From Enchytraeus crypticus (lineage: Eukaryota; Annelida; Clitellata; Enchytraeida; Enchytraeidae), in NCBI GenBank assembly GCA_905160935.1, contig CAJHZI010000068.1, positions 1-64,000 of the forward strand: 64,000 nt of DNA. Direction: 5' to 3'. Shown here in pieces: positions 29,797-40,833 of the stretch; the first letter of the stretch is position 1, and every line of letters starts with the position of its first letter. The notes under the pieces were generated by a model that had not been told where the DNA came from, did not search any database, and was given only the letters and a program-made list of their open reading frames with translations. Both the position numbers and the translations under genes were made by a program.

Positions 29797-30085
29797 ACTT
29801 ACTGTTACCTTAATCTTTGTGACGGTAGCTCGAGTGTGTTCGAATCCAGTAACTTACTGTACTGTTACCTTAATCTTTGTGACGGTAGCTCGAGTGTGTT
29901 CGAATCCAGTAACTTACTGTTACCTTAATCTTTGTGACGGTAGCTCGAGTGTGTTCGAATACAGTAACTTACTGTTACATTAATCTTTGTGACGGTAGCT
30001 CGAGTGTGTCGAATCGTCTTGAAGAGAAGCGTTGTGCTTCGTAACCTTGACATTAAATACACTACAACCTACCTACCTACAACGG
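29797..30085 (+). repeat. ctcgag repeat family with four tandem heads
   Basis: CTTAATCTTTGTGACGGTAG followed by CTCGAGTGTGTTCGAAT is repeated four times at about 60-base spacing. Only the last unit runs on through GAAGAGAAGCGTTGTGCTTC to the ACACTACAACCTACC end. Confidence 0.88.
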
Positions 30086-31244
30086 TTTCCAACAGTTTCA
30101 CTAAATAACTATCCATCGCCTTAAGGAGAGCTATGCCCTTACAGGGGGTCGAGAGGTCTTGAAAAATAAGGCCAAGTGAGATAGGATAAGGGATCAGTGA
30201 CTGAAAACAAAATGCGATTGCCACAATAAATGCCAAAGAGAGGGTCCTAACCAAACATGTGCAATACTACCATAGTTTATGATGATTTTATGGTATCACT
30301 AAATACTCGCTAATTTCAGCAGCACTACAATAGAGATAATAATAATAATAATTGATGAAGATAATAATTCTACTAATATTGTACTTAAAAAATAGTAATA
30401 TTAATTTTAATTGTTATTATCATTATTGCTACCATTACCAATGTAATAGTAATGATAATAATACAACCTAGCAATAGAAACAATAATAATAATAATATTA
30501 GTACAGATTTATTTAGATTTTTCTTACTAAAAGTTTGCCAAATTTGCTGCCTTTTAGTAGCGTGTGCCTATCCCTAGTCTTACTTAAGGTGATTCTAAAT
30601 ATTTGTGAATTTTTCCTACTTCCACTTTTACATATCACAATAGGTTTGCCAAAAGCAAAAATATTTATGTAATTTCCTGTTTTATGAAAACTCAAACGAA
30701 CAAAGTAGAAACAAATTAAATTAGAAATTGTAACTACTGACGTTCCAACTTATCTAAAACATTAACTTCAAGCTTATGTTAAGTCTCAATGAGCAGTGCA
30801 TATTATTATTATAATTAACAACGAAAACTTATATAGCAGTGTCATGGCCGAACTCGGTCTTCGAGACTACTTTACAGGATGAGTTCAATTGTAATCATGA
30901 GCTGAATAATTATTACATTTAAATTAATATCTAAACTATTAAAAATTTCTACATATGAGCGGAACTTTACGCTATCCAGCAACACTCATTCCAGACTTCA
31001 TATACAAAATGTTCATAATATAAACTCTAGCACAACACGTGAAGTAAAGAGAATTGCGTAATGTGATATCAAATCAGTTGCGCAGAATATACTACATATT
31101 ATATTAATATAATATATATGAATATATTATATTAAATGGCTTTACAATGTAACCACTGTCGTGATCGCGAAATCCATTGCTCAAATGTTTCTTCAGAAAT
31201 ATTAATGTATTTTAAAGCGCTAGACTTATCACTGTGGTGTGTGC
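30086..31244. other. spacer without recognisable features
   Basis: AT-rich, with short AAT/ATT tracts at about 30337-30500. Short open frames at 30069-30254 and 30513-30695 (minus) have no support as genes. Confidence 0.5.
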
Positions 31245-31447
31245 AGGGCCACATTAATAAGATTTCTACTGTGTACTTATTGTTCAGTTATATTTTTATA
31301 TAATAAGGTTTCTAATGTGTACTTATTGTTCAGTTATTTTATTTATATAATAAGATTTCTAATGTGTACTTATTGTTCAGTTATTTTATTTATATAATAA
31401 GATTTCTATTGTGTACTTATTGTTCAGTTATTTTATTTATATAGTAA
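31245..31447. repeat. 51-bp minisatellite, four copies
   Basis: Unit contains TGTGTACTTATTGTTCAGTT and ATTTATATAATAAGATTTCT. Confidence 0.93.
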
Positions 31448-31448
31448 G

Positions 31449-31608
31449 GCCTAATTTAGTTTCGATTCTCGACCGCGCTGATCTGAGAGTAAAATCTCAT
31501 CTCGGATGTTCACAGTTTTGGTTACAAGGAAAATTGAATAAATTGCCTAACGGTTTTAACATGAAGTATTAAAAGTGAGAGTTATCAACATAGTTGATCA
31601 TTTCAGTG
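31449..31608 (+). repeat. tRNA-like SINE family C, 5'-truncated
   Basis: Begins at the box B region (GTTTCGATTCTCGACCGCGC) and continues GATCTGAGAGTAAAATCTCA to AACATAGTTGATCATTTCAG. Confidence 0.82.
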
Positions 31609-31751
31609 GCTTCATATGTTGCGTCTTAGGAATTTATTTTATATTAAATTAACTTTACACCACATGAAAAAATAATTAATTAATTTCTTATTGTTTGATT
31701 GCACTTATAATGTCTCAAGTCCTAGAATGAAATAATTTATTTGAATGTTTA

Positions 31752-31992
31752 AATAGCATAGTGGTTAGAGAATTAGATTACATCATGAAATTTTAAATGC
31801 CAGACCCTGAGGTGAATTCAACACTTTTGGGTTCAAAACTCGGCCGCGCTGATCTGAGAGTAAAATTTCGAACATTCACTAGACTGGCTATACGGAAAAT
31901 GGAATAAATTGCCTAACGCATAGAGTAGCAGATTTAAAACGTGATATTTAAAAAGTGATAGATATCAACGCTGTTGACCGTTCCACAATAAT
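31752..31992 (+). repeat. tRNA-like SINE family C, with box A
   Basis: TAGCATAGTGGTTAGAG is a near-consensus box A; GGGTTCAAAACTCGG is a decayed box B. The 3' end has GATAGATATCAACGCTGTTG. Confidence 0.85.
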
Positions 31993-32141
31993 GTGTGTGT
32001 TATTAATGCGAATGAACATTTAAAGTCTCATTCCCCATGTCCGTAGTTAAGAGCACACTTTATGTCATACTTTTTGTAAGAGATCTCAAGTCTAAAGGTC
32101 ATTCTGGACCTTTCTTTTAATAACCTTTTGTAATAATGTTT

Positions 32142-32290
32142 CGTACACTGGCTGGAGCCAGTGGCGAAGTCGGTAAGACACTCGACCGCGGATCAGTATG
32201 TGCGGGATTCAAATCCTGGGCTCGCCCGTCACTGACATCGCTTTCGAGTGTGGAAACTGACATTATAACCTTAGCTTTACCAGGTTTTTA
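32142..32290 (+). repeat. tRNA-like SINE family B, best-preserved copy
   Basis: Head GGCTGGAGCCAG, box A TGGCGAAGTCGG (32162-32173), box B GATTCAAATCC (32206-32216), spacing as in a tRNA, then CGTCACTGACATCGCTTTCG and a CTTAGCTTTACC end. Confidence 0.88.
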
Positions 32291-33772
32291 CGAATAAGCC
32301 CTTTTGATATATAAGTACGGAAACGAGGTCTCGCCTTAGAGAAATAAAACAAGACTTGTATGTAGAAAGTTTAGGATCAGCTTCAGGGTCAAAAATCTCT
32401 TGTGATCTGATCTGAATAAGACCAAAAGATTAGTAAGTTTCGTCCATTTAACTACTAAAGACACTTCTTAATACATTATATCTATGGTTTCGTCTATCGT
32501 ATGGATTATTGCTTTAATGCCACCTAGTGAAAATTCGTGATTTGAAATAATGTTATGAGTCTTGTGACTTACATCAGGTTATATTAAGGAAAGTTGTTAT
32601 ATCAGCCCTTAAGTTTTCAAAAGCTTTCAATTTTCATTAAAAGTATTTAGGCAGGTGTCAGAAACCAGTATGAGAATTTTTCTTCATCTGCTTAATTTGC
32701 TCTCTTGATTCCCAGTTAAAATTCTATTAATATAGATGTGTAGTAATTGTTGTAATAATAACATGTTGAAGTGACTATAGGCTAGAGCCACTAATGGTGT
32801 TCAAGCTTTTTAGATTGGATTTTTTTATATTTAGTACATAAATAAGAAAATAATCCAAAGACAATAGCATTAAAATAAAATAAAGTAAAATGCACTATCA
32901 AAGACTTTGAAACATCGAGTGATTTCGTAAGTTATAACTAAAAATTATGCCGCCTAACAGTGATTAACTAGATCTTCATTTACATACACATTCCGTGATG
33001 CCACAGGTCCACAATAGCATAATTCATTTACCATAAATATGCCACACATCAAATCTCCAAAAATATTAGACGCTAATTGTTGACTCAGAAAGGCTGCCTT
33101 AAATTAAATTATCACCATATTACCTCCCTAGATCATTTCAAATTCGAAACAAATCATAATTCTAAGTAGATCACTCACATTTTAAGCACTGCTCCAGTTG
33201 ATTATTCTACTTATAAATTATAATTATTAAAATGATTAGGCCTAAGCAACTCGACGGCATTTAAATATTAGGCCTACTTCTTTATTTATTATCCGGCGCT
33301 AAATATAGACATACCGAGTGCAAAAGAATCTTTGGGAAGCCGCATCAGAGAATATGTCACGAAAGCTGACAATATTGATAACATTGGAGTACAACTGATA
33401 GTCGCTGCCACAGAAATACCTTTTTCTTTATTAAAATTATAATAATATAATTTGAATGCACAGCTCCCTGAAAATGATTAGAGCAATATTCCTACATGTA
33501 CAGTGTAGATAGGTTTAAGTATGAAGCCAGGTTTTACACAACGCTGTAGTTCAGACACTGCCTGATTGTTGTTCACAGCACGAATACAGCACGCTCTACC
33601 AAACCAATAAACAGGACATTTTTCTTAAACGGCCGAAACAGCATATTTGTGAAAATAGCGCTGTATGTAAAAAAGCTTTAAAATTTATCTGATATTTTAA
33701 AATATAAATATAAATTAATAAGCCAAACATTAATCCATTGATATATTTATCGTTAATAACTATTGAGAATTT
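32291..33772. other. spacer without recognisable features
   Basis: AT-rich sequence with no exon, repeat family or motif that I can support. Confidence 0.5.
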
Positions 33773-33844
33773 ATATATATATATATATATATAATATTAT
33801 ATATATATATACATATATATATACTATATATAAATATAATATAT

Positions 33845-33875
<31 letters not shown>

Positions 33876-33960
33876 ATATTATATATATATACATATATAT
33901 ATACTATATATAAATATAATATTATATATATATACATATATATATGTATATATATATATG

Positions 33961-34020
<60 letters not shown>
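33773..34020. repeat. complex (AT)n array with ATATAC/ATAATATT variants
   Basis: About 250 bases of TA repeats with regularly placed TATATACATATA and TAATATTATAT variants; strongly self-complementary. Confidence 0.95.
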
Positions 34021-34021
<1 letters not shown>

Positions 34022-34844
34022 TAATAATAATATTAAACAATAACATTCTAAATTATAATATAAGTAATATGTATAATAACTAAAGGCACAATATTTTAAT
34101 GAATAATTGTAATAAATAATCGAAAAAAGAAGTATAATGGTTCTGAAAAGTCATATTTAGCACTATTATGACTTCTAGCATGATTTAGATTATGTCAGCA
34201 AAAATCATATTATAAATAAAAGTTAAAAGCTGGTACAGTATGCTGCTTATTAATTAACTACCAAGCAAATTTTGTTTTTTCTTGTATTACTAGAAATAGT
34301 GCGAGTCATTTTATAGCGTTCTCTGATTTGAGGTTAATGAAAAAGCAATGAAAAAGCTACTCGAAACTTATTAATAATATTTTATTTAGCTCTGTTAAGT
34401 CTAAACTTCATCTGAGCGTGATTTGTTCTATCTACAAAGCAGGCCTATGTTGAAATTCACGGCCCAATGAATAGGTTTCCACACTGCGGCCTACAACACC
34501 TTTACAAGCTATATAATAGCTAGGTGACACGACATTTAATAATACACCATAGACCTCCTAACAGTGTTATTCCTTTAAAAGACTATTTTTTCTATGTAGG
34601 CCTATATTAAACAGTCATAAGATTAATATTAAATGTTAAACTAGTGAGATGTCAATCTGTTATATATTAATATATAAATAATAAATAAAATACTAATTAT
34701 TATTATTTTTATAACAATAAGAATAATTATAACAATAGAAATACCAATAACAATAACATTAATAATAATAAGAAGAAGAATATTAATAATAAAAACAATA
34801 AAATAAATAATAATAATAATAATAATAATAATCCCCTAAGAAAA
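34021..34844. other. spacer, AT-rich
   Basis: Nothing recognisable except AAT-rich tracts at about 34680-34840. Confidence 0.5.
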
Positions 34845-35030
34845 TGGATAAAATACCGGAAGTTGTTCCTGTGGCCATTGAAATCATGGGCCCTATGAAT
34901 CCTGATGAAGTTGACTTCATTAATTGCATGGGCTGACTAATTGCAGAGCAAACCGGCGATAAGCGAGAGATCTCTTTTCTTTAGCAAAGTCTTTCCATGA
35001 CTATGGAAAGATTCAACACAGCTTCAGCGA
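34845..35030 (+). pseudogene. decayed reverse-transcriptase/retroelement ORF tail
   Basis: In one frame, across in-frame stops (TGA at 34933, TAG at 34981), it reads IEIMGPMNPDEVDFINCMG, then LIAEQTGDKREISFL, then QSLSMTMERFNTASAMLL. This resembles the C-terminal segment common in retrotransposon polyproteins (GPxxxE...GRRI...TGDxRE...FLxQRxSxxxQRxNAxxx). No coding capacity remains. Family assignment is from memory of the motif only. Confidence 0.5.
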
Positions 35031-35164
35031 TGCTTTTAAGCAGCTAGACGACCTCGAGTAGCCGGGCGGCGATTTAGCGCTTATTGATCGAATCGTTTTT
35101 ACCAAATCCCGTGTTCCTTACACCGGAGGTAAAAATAAATCAATGAAAATTTTAATTAAATTTA

Positions 35165-35297
35165 GCAATAATAATAAATAATAATAATCGTCATCATAAT
35201 AAAGGTCTTAAGTCCCTTTCTTCATACAACGATTTTGTCAGAAATGTCCCGCACAGCATGCATCACCTCAAATCCATTCACTCAAGCGATTAATAGT
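35165..35297 (+). repeat. (TAA)n dispersed repeat, copy 4
   Basis: AATAATAATAAATAATAATA tract, then AAGGTCTTAAGTCCCTTTC and AATCCATTCACTCAAGCGAT. Confidence 0.65.
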
Positions 35298-35539
35298 TAA
35301 TAAAGGAATGACGTTAGAGATAGTATAGGTTATAATGGTCTTTTACATTTTAATTTGCCATTTAAAGTTTGCCTTTAGGCTCACAAATTCCATTTGTTTC
35401 CTGAACTATGACTTTCAATGAATTAATTGATCAATTAATCGAGACGTTGTTTTAATGCTGGTTACATCTTTAGCAGCAACAGCCTTTTAACCTTCAGTAA
35501 CAAAGCAGCACATTGATATTATATGACTTAGTTATCTCG

Positions 35540-35800
35540 TGTCGTGTCCTGGACAATGAAGAATAGACCTACCATTAATAATAAAACCGTAAACTGCAAG
35601 CGCCGTAAGATGCGACTGGATAGGGACTGAGGAAGGCAACGGGAAACCTCATCAGAAGCCACATTATTCTCAAGCTATAGGCTACATTAATGTGTAGATA
35701 AGGTATTGTCTATTGTGAAGGTGTTGACTAGTTGACCGATGGAAAGCCCTTTAGTAGGCGTTAAAAACGGCTTGTGAATAGGAATATGTACATTGGACTT
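35540..35800 (+). repeat. diverged dispersed repeat, copy 3
   Basis: GTGTCCTGGACAATGAAGAA, CATCAGAAGCCACATTATTC, AAGCTATAGGCTACATTAAT and GTCTATTGTGAAGG, shared with 26638. 35801-36182 shows nothing recognisable. Confidence 0.62.
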
Positions 35801-36182
35801 GCCACTTGGCAAAACACTGGAGTGAGATGACTTGTATATTAGCATATTTCAGCGAAAAATTGAAATCAAAATTTGTACTAAAACGGCAATGCGCCGCTAT
35901 TTACCACTAAATCTTACAAATTTAAATTTTCCTAAGACAGTCAAAGTATTTATAAAATATATTTAAAAGTTTTAATCTATAACAAAGGATTTAGCTAAAT
36001 CTTTCAGAAAGTAACAGATTTACAAGATTTTGCGTTACTTAAGCTAAATGTGAAATATAAATATTAATCTAAATCTTTAATTAAAGATTTAGTTAAATCT
36101 TACATTAAAAAATCATCATCAGCATGGATTTAATTAAGACATTGTTTTTGACCACTAAATTGTTACTAACAGCTTTAGTTTC

Positions 36183-36405
36183 TTAATAGCCTAAGGGTAA
36201 GGTCATGTAATTTTAAATGACAGATCCTGAGGTGAATTGAACCCTTGGGTTTGAATCCAAGCCGCGTTGATCTGAGAGTAAAATCTCGGACTTTCACTGG
36301 ACTGGTTATACGGAATATGGTCTAAATTGCCTAAAGGTTTAAACATGTGGTATTAAAAGTGATAGATATCAACATAGTTGCTCACTTCCCTACAATGCGT
36401 GTTTA
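36183..36405 (+). repeat. tRNA-like SINE family C
   Basis: AATAGCCTAAGGGTAAGGTC, GGTTTGAATCCAAGCCGCG, GATCTGAGAGTAAAATCTCG and the GATAGATATCAACATAGTTG 3' end. Confidence 0.87.
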
Positions 36406-36542
36406 TAGTGGTTAAGCAAAAACATTAAGAATAAATTTTAAAATAGTTTAATGAACACTTTTATGTTTTGTCGTTCACTGATGACAGACCAAGGCATACA
36501 TTCTTTGACTTCCAATCACGACAACGAATTGTATTGTATTAT

Positions 36543-36564
36543 ACTCTCTCTCTCTTTCATTCTT

Positions 36565-36641
<77 letters not shown>

Positions 36642-36800
36642 CTATCTCTCTCTATATCCCTGTCCATTCCTTTCTAGTATTCTCACAAATGGCAGGTCTA
36701 AGGTAATTATTTATACTCTCAGCCTGTTTTCGCTAGCCATAAAGAGCACTTAGTCGATCAACGTTATATAAATTAACCCCTCTCAAATGCTCTACCTTAC
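36543..36800 (+). repeat. (CT)n/(CTAT)n with attached repeat
   Basis: CT array, then about ten CTAT units, then CTAGTATTCTCACAAATGGC and GCCATAAAGAGCACTTAG. The last part recurs after a CT tract at 59395-59535. Confidence 0.82.
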
Positions 36801-36889
36801 ATCTTAGTGCAATCTACCTATGCATGCGTTATGCGCACGTGACCGGACATTTTCTGACGTTATTGACAAAATTAAAATGCACAGTAAAA

Positions 36890-37018
36890 AGCAAAAGCTA
36901 ATGTTAACGTCACTTTTTGCGCTCGAAAGCGATGTCAGTGACGGGCGAGCCCATGATTTGAACCTCGCACATGCTGTTTTCGCGGTCGAATATCTTACCG
37001 ACATAGCCACTGACTCCA
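36890..37018 (-). repeat. tRNA-like SINE family B, inverted
   Basis: AAGCGATGTCAGTGACGGGC, GATTTGAACC (box B complement), and CTTACCGACATAGCCACTGA (box A complement). Confidence 0.85.
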
Positions 37019-37094
37019 GCCTGTGGTTCCACCAATTTTCATCTGTCGTTATAGTGAATGATCATCCTGATGATATCTAGCACTTTTAAAAGAT

Positions 37095-37285
37095 TAAATG
37101 TTAAGCGCATATTTAACTATTTGGCAGTTTAGTCAATTATTCATGTTACCAGTCCAGTAAGTGGTCTAGATTTTATTCCCTAATCAGGTCTATCGAGAAT
37201 TGATCCCCGGACCTCAGGTACAGCCATTTAAAATTTCATGGCTTTACTAACGCCTTACAAACTGGGCTATCTAGACTTTTTCAAA
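37095..37285 (-). repeat. tRNA-like SINE family C, diverged
   Basis: CCAGTCCAGTAAGTGGTCTA, GAGAATTGATCCCCGGACC and AATTTCATGGCTTTACTAAC follow the inverted family C order. 37286-37825 shows nothing recognisable. Confidence 0.65.
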
Positions 37286-37825
37286 ATAATTCAACAATAT
37301 ATTTTGAAAAATAATAACATTTAGATACACACTGACACACTCTCAACTATTAAATCTTCTTCAAATCTACCTGAGTATAGGTTCCTTGTGAGAGCTTTTG
37401 TCTGTGTAAAATGAATATTAAGCACAAAGTTATGATATTTTAATGTCAATGTTATACGTTGCTGTTGCTTTTACGGCTATTTTAAACTGATTTATTCTAA
37501 ACTGACTTTGCTGAAATTGAATAGATCTATACGTATACATGTACATGTAGATTGACATGAACAAAAAGTTATTTACGTATTTATAAAATTATTTAAAGTT
37601 TAATTAGAATTTAAATTTGAGTATAATTTTTAATGAGAAGGTTAATGACTGCAACTACTTTGGATTACAAACATAAGGTAACAGAGGAATATCCTACGGA
37701 TTGATTTTTCCAGTGGCTTTTTTGTAAAGTCACTATACTAAGAATTGTGAAACTGGGAAACTTTCAAAATCTCTAATTGCGCTGAAGTTGGTGAGTAGAT
37801 ATTTTTAGTGTCCATTTTATTATTT

Positions 37826-37962
37826 AGATAGTTATTACTAGGAGATAGTTATTACTAGGAGATAGTTATTACTAGGAGATAGTTATTACTAGGAGATAGT
37901 TATTACTAGGAGATAGTTATTACTAGGAGATAGTTATTACTAGGAGATAGTTATTACGAGAC
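37826..37962. repeat. 17-bp minisatellite (TAGTTATTACTAGGAGA)
   Basis: Eight almost identical units. Confidence 0.96.
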
Positions 37963-38554
37963 TGTATTACGAGGGCTTCTCGCGTTGATTTACATTTGAC
38001 AACTTTCAATTTAAAGCTCGTTTCAATCTCTAACCAGCTTTTCGACAGGTGTTGCAAAAACTACGTCCTAGTGTAGCTGGTAGCAAGAATGACTGATATT
38101 CACACTGCTAGCTGTTACAAATCACGCCATGCTGATACTGATATTACATTTGAAGTACGAAAATGGACGTTAAAGTTGCATTTATAGTATAAACCATCAG
38201 AAGCAATGCCAAACATCGGGACATCTCATCAACAGAAATCAAGTTGAAATCAAGTTGAAACTGAATTAAATTTAAGTTAATTATATTTCGATTTAATCAG
38301 ACTGACTCAATTTTGAGTCACTTTATATTGAGCTTAAATTAGCATTAAATATATTATAATGAAATGAATGAGAACATAAATTATTTAAGGAATGTAACTA
38401 AAAGTACAGTAATTTTATTAAATGGCAATGTTCACTAAAATACCTAAATGTTAAGCCGTAAATGTCCTTATTTATATTTCCACGATTAACGTGACCCGAC
38501 TGTTCTGCATCGATCTCGGTAAGAAGGAAATGTGAAATTACCAGTTTAGCTACC

Positions 38555-38662
38555 AGTAACTTATTGTTGCATTAATCTTTGTGACGGTAGCTCGAGTGTG
38601 TCGAGTCGTCTTGAAGAGAAGTCCTATGCTTCTGAAACTTTACGTTAAATACACTACAATCT
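38555..38662 (+). repeat. ctcgag repeat family copy
   Basis: TTAATCTTTGTGACGGTAGC, then CTCGAGTGTGTCGAGTCGTC to AAATACACTACAATCTAC. 37963-38554 is plain AT-rich spacer. Confidence 0.85.
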
Positions 38663-38689
38663 ACGTGCCCGACTATTTTGCCGGAATAT

Positions 38690-38815
38690 TGTAACTCTTA
38701 TTTTAATCATAGTAACCCTATACTTGCAACGCTAGCTCGATTGTGTCGAGTCATCGTCGAGTGAAGCCTTGTGCTTCTGAACCTTGACTTTAAACACACT
38801 AAAACCTACCTAGTT
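38690..38815 (+). repeat. ctcgag repeat family copy, diverged
   Basis: AACGCTAGCTCGATTGTGTC, GTGAAGCCTTGTGCTTCTGA and CACACTAAAACCTACCTA. Follows the previous copy after a 27-base gap. Confidence 0.78.
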
Positions 38816-39638
38816 ACTAATGTGGTCTTGCAAGTAGCCGGAAATCAATTTAAATTTTTTATTAAGTTTCAATTAAACTTGATCCCTAAATTCTCTTATT
38901 TCAATTATAGTTTCTTAAATCATTAATTTTTAAAATCTTTAGTGAAGTCGCAGGTCAATTATTTTTTGTAAGGAAACAAACGTTACACTAAATATTCAAC
39001 GGTACAGTGCTACTTTGTGCGAGGATAATTAGGTTCTTTTATGTAATAAAGAAAACAACGGTAGGCCTACCTACGTTAATAATATATGAAGCGTGACCGA
39101 GACTAGGCTAGTATAGGTTATACGCTGCGCCTTTGCATGAGTCATAGGGTCAGAGCCCTACCCTAAAGTCTTATTAATTTAGAACGCAAAGTAAAAGCTC
39201 GCATGCTTACACATCTGTAAACATAACGTCACGCGGTGTTAGTCATTTTACTAAAAGGTGTTAGGCTTTTACTATTTCTATGTAATCGGATACCACAACT
39301 CTTTTTACGTCTGGCTTGTCTTTTCGTTAACGTTAGCCTACATCGAAATGTTTAACTGATGCTCGATTAATTGATTGATTGATTGATATAAGTCAATATA
39401 CATGTATTTATGATTCCTTTTAGTTTACGAAAAAAGATAGCCTTAAAAGTAAGTTATTGATCTTTAAAATTCTTAGTTACAGATCACTCGAAAAGTTGCT
39501 CTCTGTATTTTTTCTGTAGTTCAGAATTTCGTTTAGTATAGTACAGATTATGATACAGCAGTACATTAATGTAGTAGTAATGGTAATAATAGCAGTCTGA
39601 TCATACATAGAGAAATATAAATAGAATGAGAGAGAGTG

Positions 39639-39681
<43 letters not shown>

Positions 39682-40338
39682 TAAGAAATTTAAACAGAAA
39701 AAGTTACACAGAGAAACAGGTCAGGGAGAATTAATGAAATTATGTAACTTCATTAGAGATTATGATCTTTACGTTACAATTAAATCGCTTAAGATAGTCT
39801 GACAGGATGTTTATCGTATTCGCTATAGGATAACGAGGTGACACAGCATTTATGGTTTTAACCGCCACTTACTTAATAAATGAGTTATCTTTGGTGAATT
39901 TGTTACATCTGATGGCAGTGGTAGTTGCCTAGAGAAGATTTAAAACGCCCTAACCCCCTTAAATATTTAATGTTTTCTAAGTTTAAGATTTGTCAATTTG
40001 CTTTAACATCATACAAAGCATGCAACTTTTATCTGCTCTACTCCTAATGTTCAACTACATGTAAGTTTAAATCTTGATTAGAACAGCTTGTGCATGGGAA
40101 CCATACATAATTCTAATCATTCATAATTCTAATCATTCATATTTCTAATCATTCTGACACTGATTAGATTTCTTTGGAAATAGTAGTGCCGATATTATTA
40201 ACTGAGCAAGCTTCTAAAAATAACCGAGCATTTCAATTATATGCACTTGCTATTGGCGCACTCTTTAACAATCTAAAAATCGACATCTAGGATTTCTATG
40301 CATTAGCGTTAACATGTATGGCTTCGACTTGTTATATT
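38816..40338. other. spacer upstream of the myosin gene
   Basis: No exon recognisable. A (GA)n tract lies at 39637-39681 and short ATTG repeats at about 39366-39386. A promoter or 5' exon of the myosin may lie here but nothing marks it. Confidence 0.5.
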
Positions 40339-40380
<42 letters not shown>

Positions 40381-40620
40381 TGCACTGCCTACTGGCAGGC
40401 CCATGGTATATAACGCCTCCAATCTTCTCTGTTTTCCGCTTTCCTGTTCATGTTCACATTCAAGTGGATCTTTAAATCATCTAACATACCTAACCTCGGC
40501 CTGCTTCTGTTTCTCTATTTCCTTTCATTCTGCATACTATGACCACTTTTAGTAGACTTTCTCCACTTAGAATGTGTCCTATCCAACTCTTCTCCCTATT
40601 TCTTAATACATTTATCAACT
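40339..40620 (+). repeat. (CT)n plus TAGTGCACTGCC family
   Basis: CT array running directly into CATAGTGCACTGCCTACTGG and CCATGGTATATAACGCCTCC, then TTTAAATCATCTAACATACC. Confidence 0.85.
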
Positions 40621-40720
40621 GTCTAACAGACTATATCTGTACTATTTTATATTATTATATTGTTCTGTAATAAATTTTTATGGGTAATTTTATTACTAAG
40701 TAAATTGTTATATTTTCCAG

Positions 40721-40833
40721 GAGACAACAGGATGTCCGGAGAGGGTCTGGAAGACTTGGCTCAGCTGGCGGAGCTCAAGGAAGGGACGCTGCTCAGCGAA
40801 ATACACCACAGATACGACAGAGCTTTAATCTAT
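40721..40833 (+). CDS. myosin exon 1 (first recognised)
   Basis: TTTTCCAG acceptor, GTAAGT donor. ATG at 40732 opens [19 protein letters not shown] then [12 protein letters not shown], the usual start of a myosin motor. The frame stays open back to the acceptor, so translation could also begin in an unseen upstream exon. Confidence 0.88.

Noticed and set aside
30069..30254. Minus-strand 61-residue hydrophobic frame
   Set aside because: No recognisable family, no splice support; a chance frame in spacer DNA as far as I can tell.
32142..32290. Candidate tRNA gene (box A and box B at tRNA spacing)
   Set aside because: No acceptor-stem pairing or cloverleaf that I can draw, and the same sequence with a non-tRNA tail recurs several times, so it is a tRNA-derived SINE.
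38816..40720. Search for kinase or ankyrin exons upstream of the myosin head
   Set aside because: No stretch reading HRD, DFG or ankyrin-like motifs between plausible splice sites was found in the spacer.
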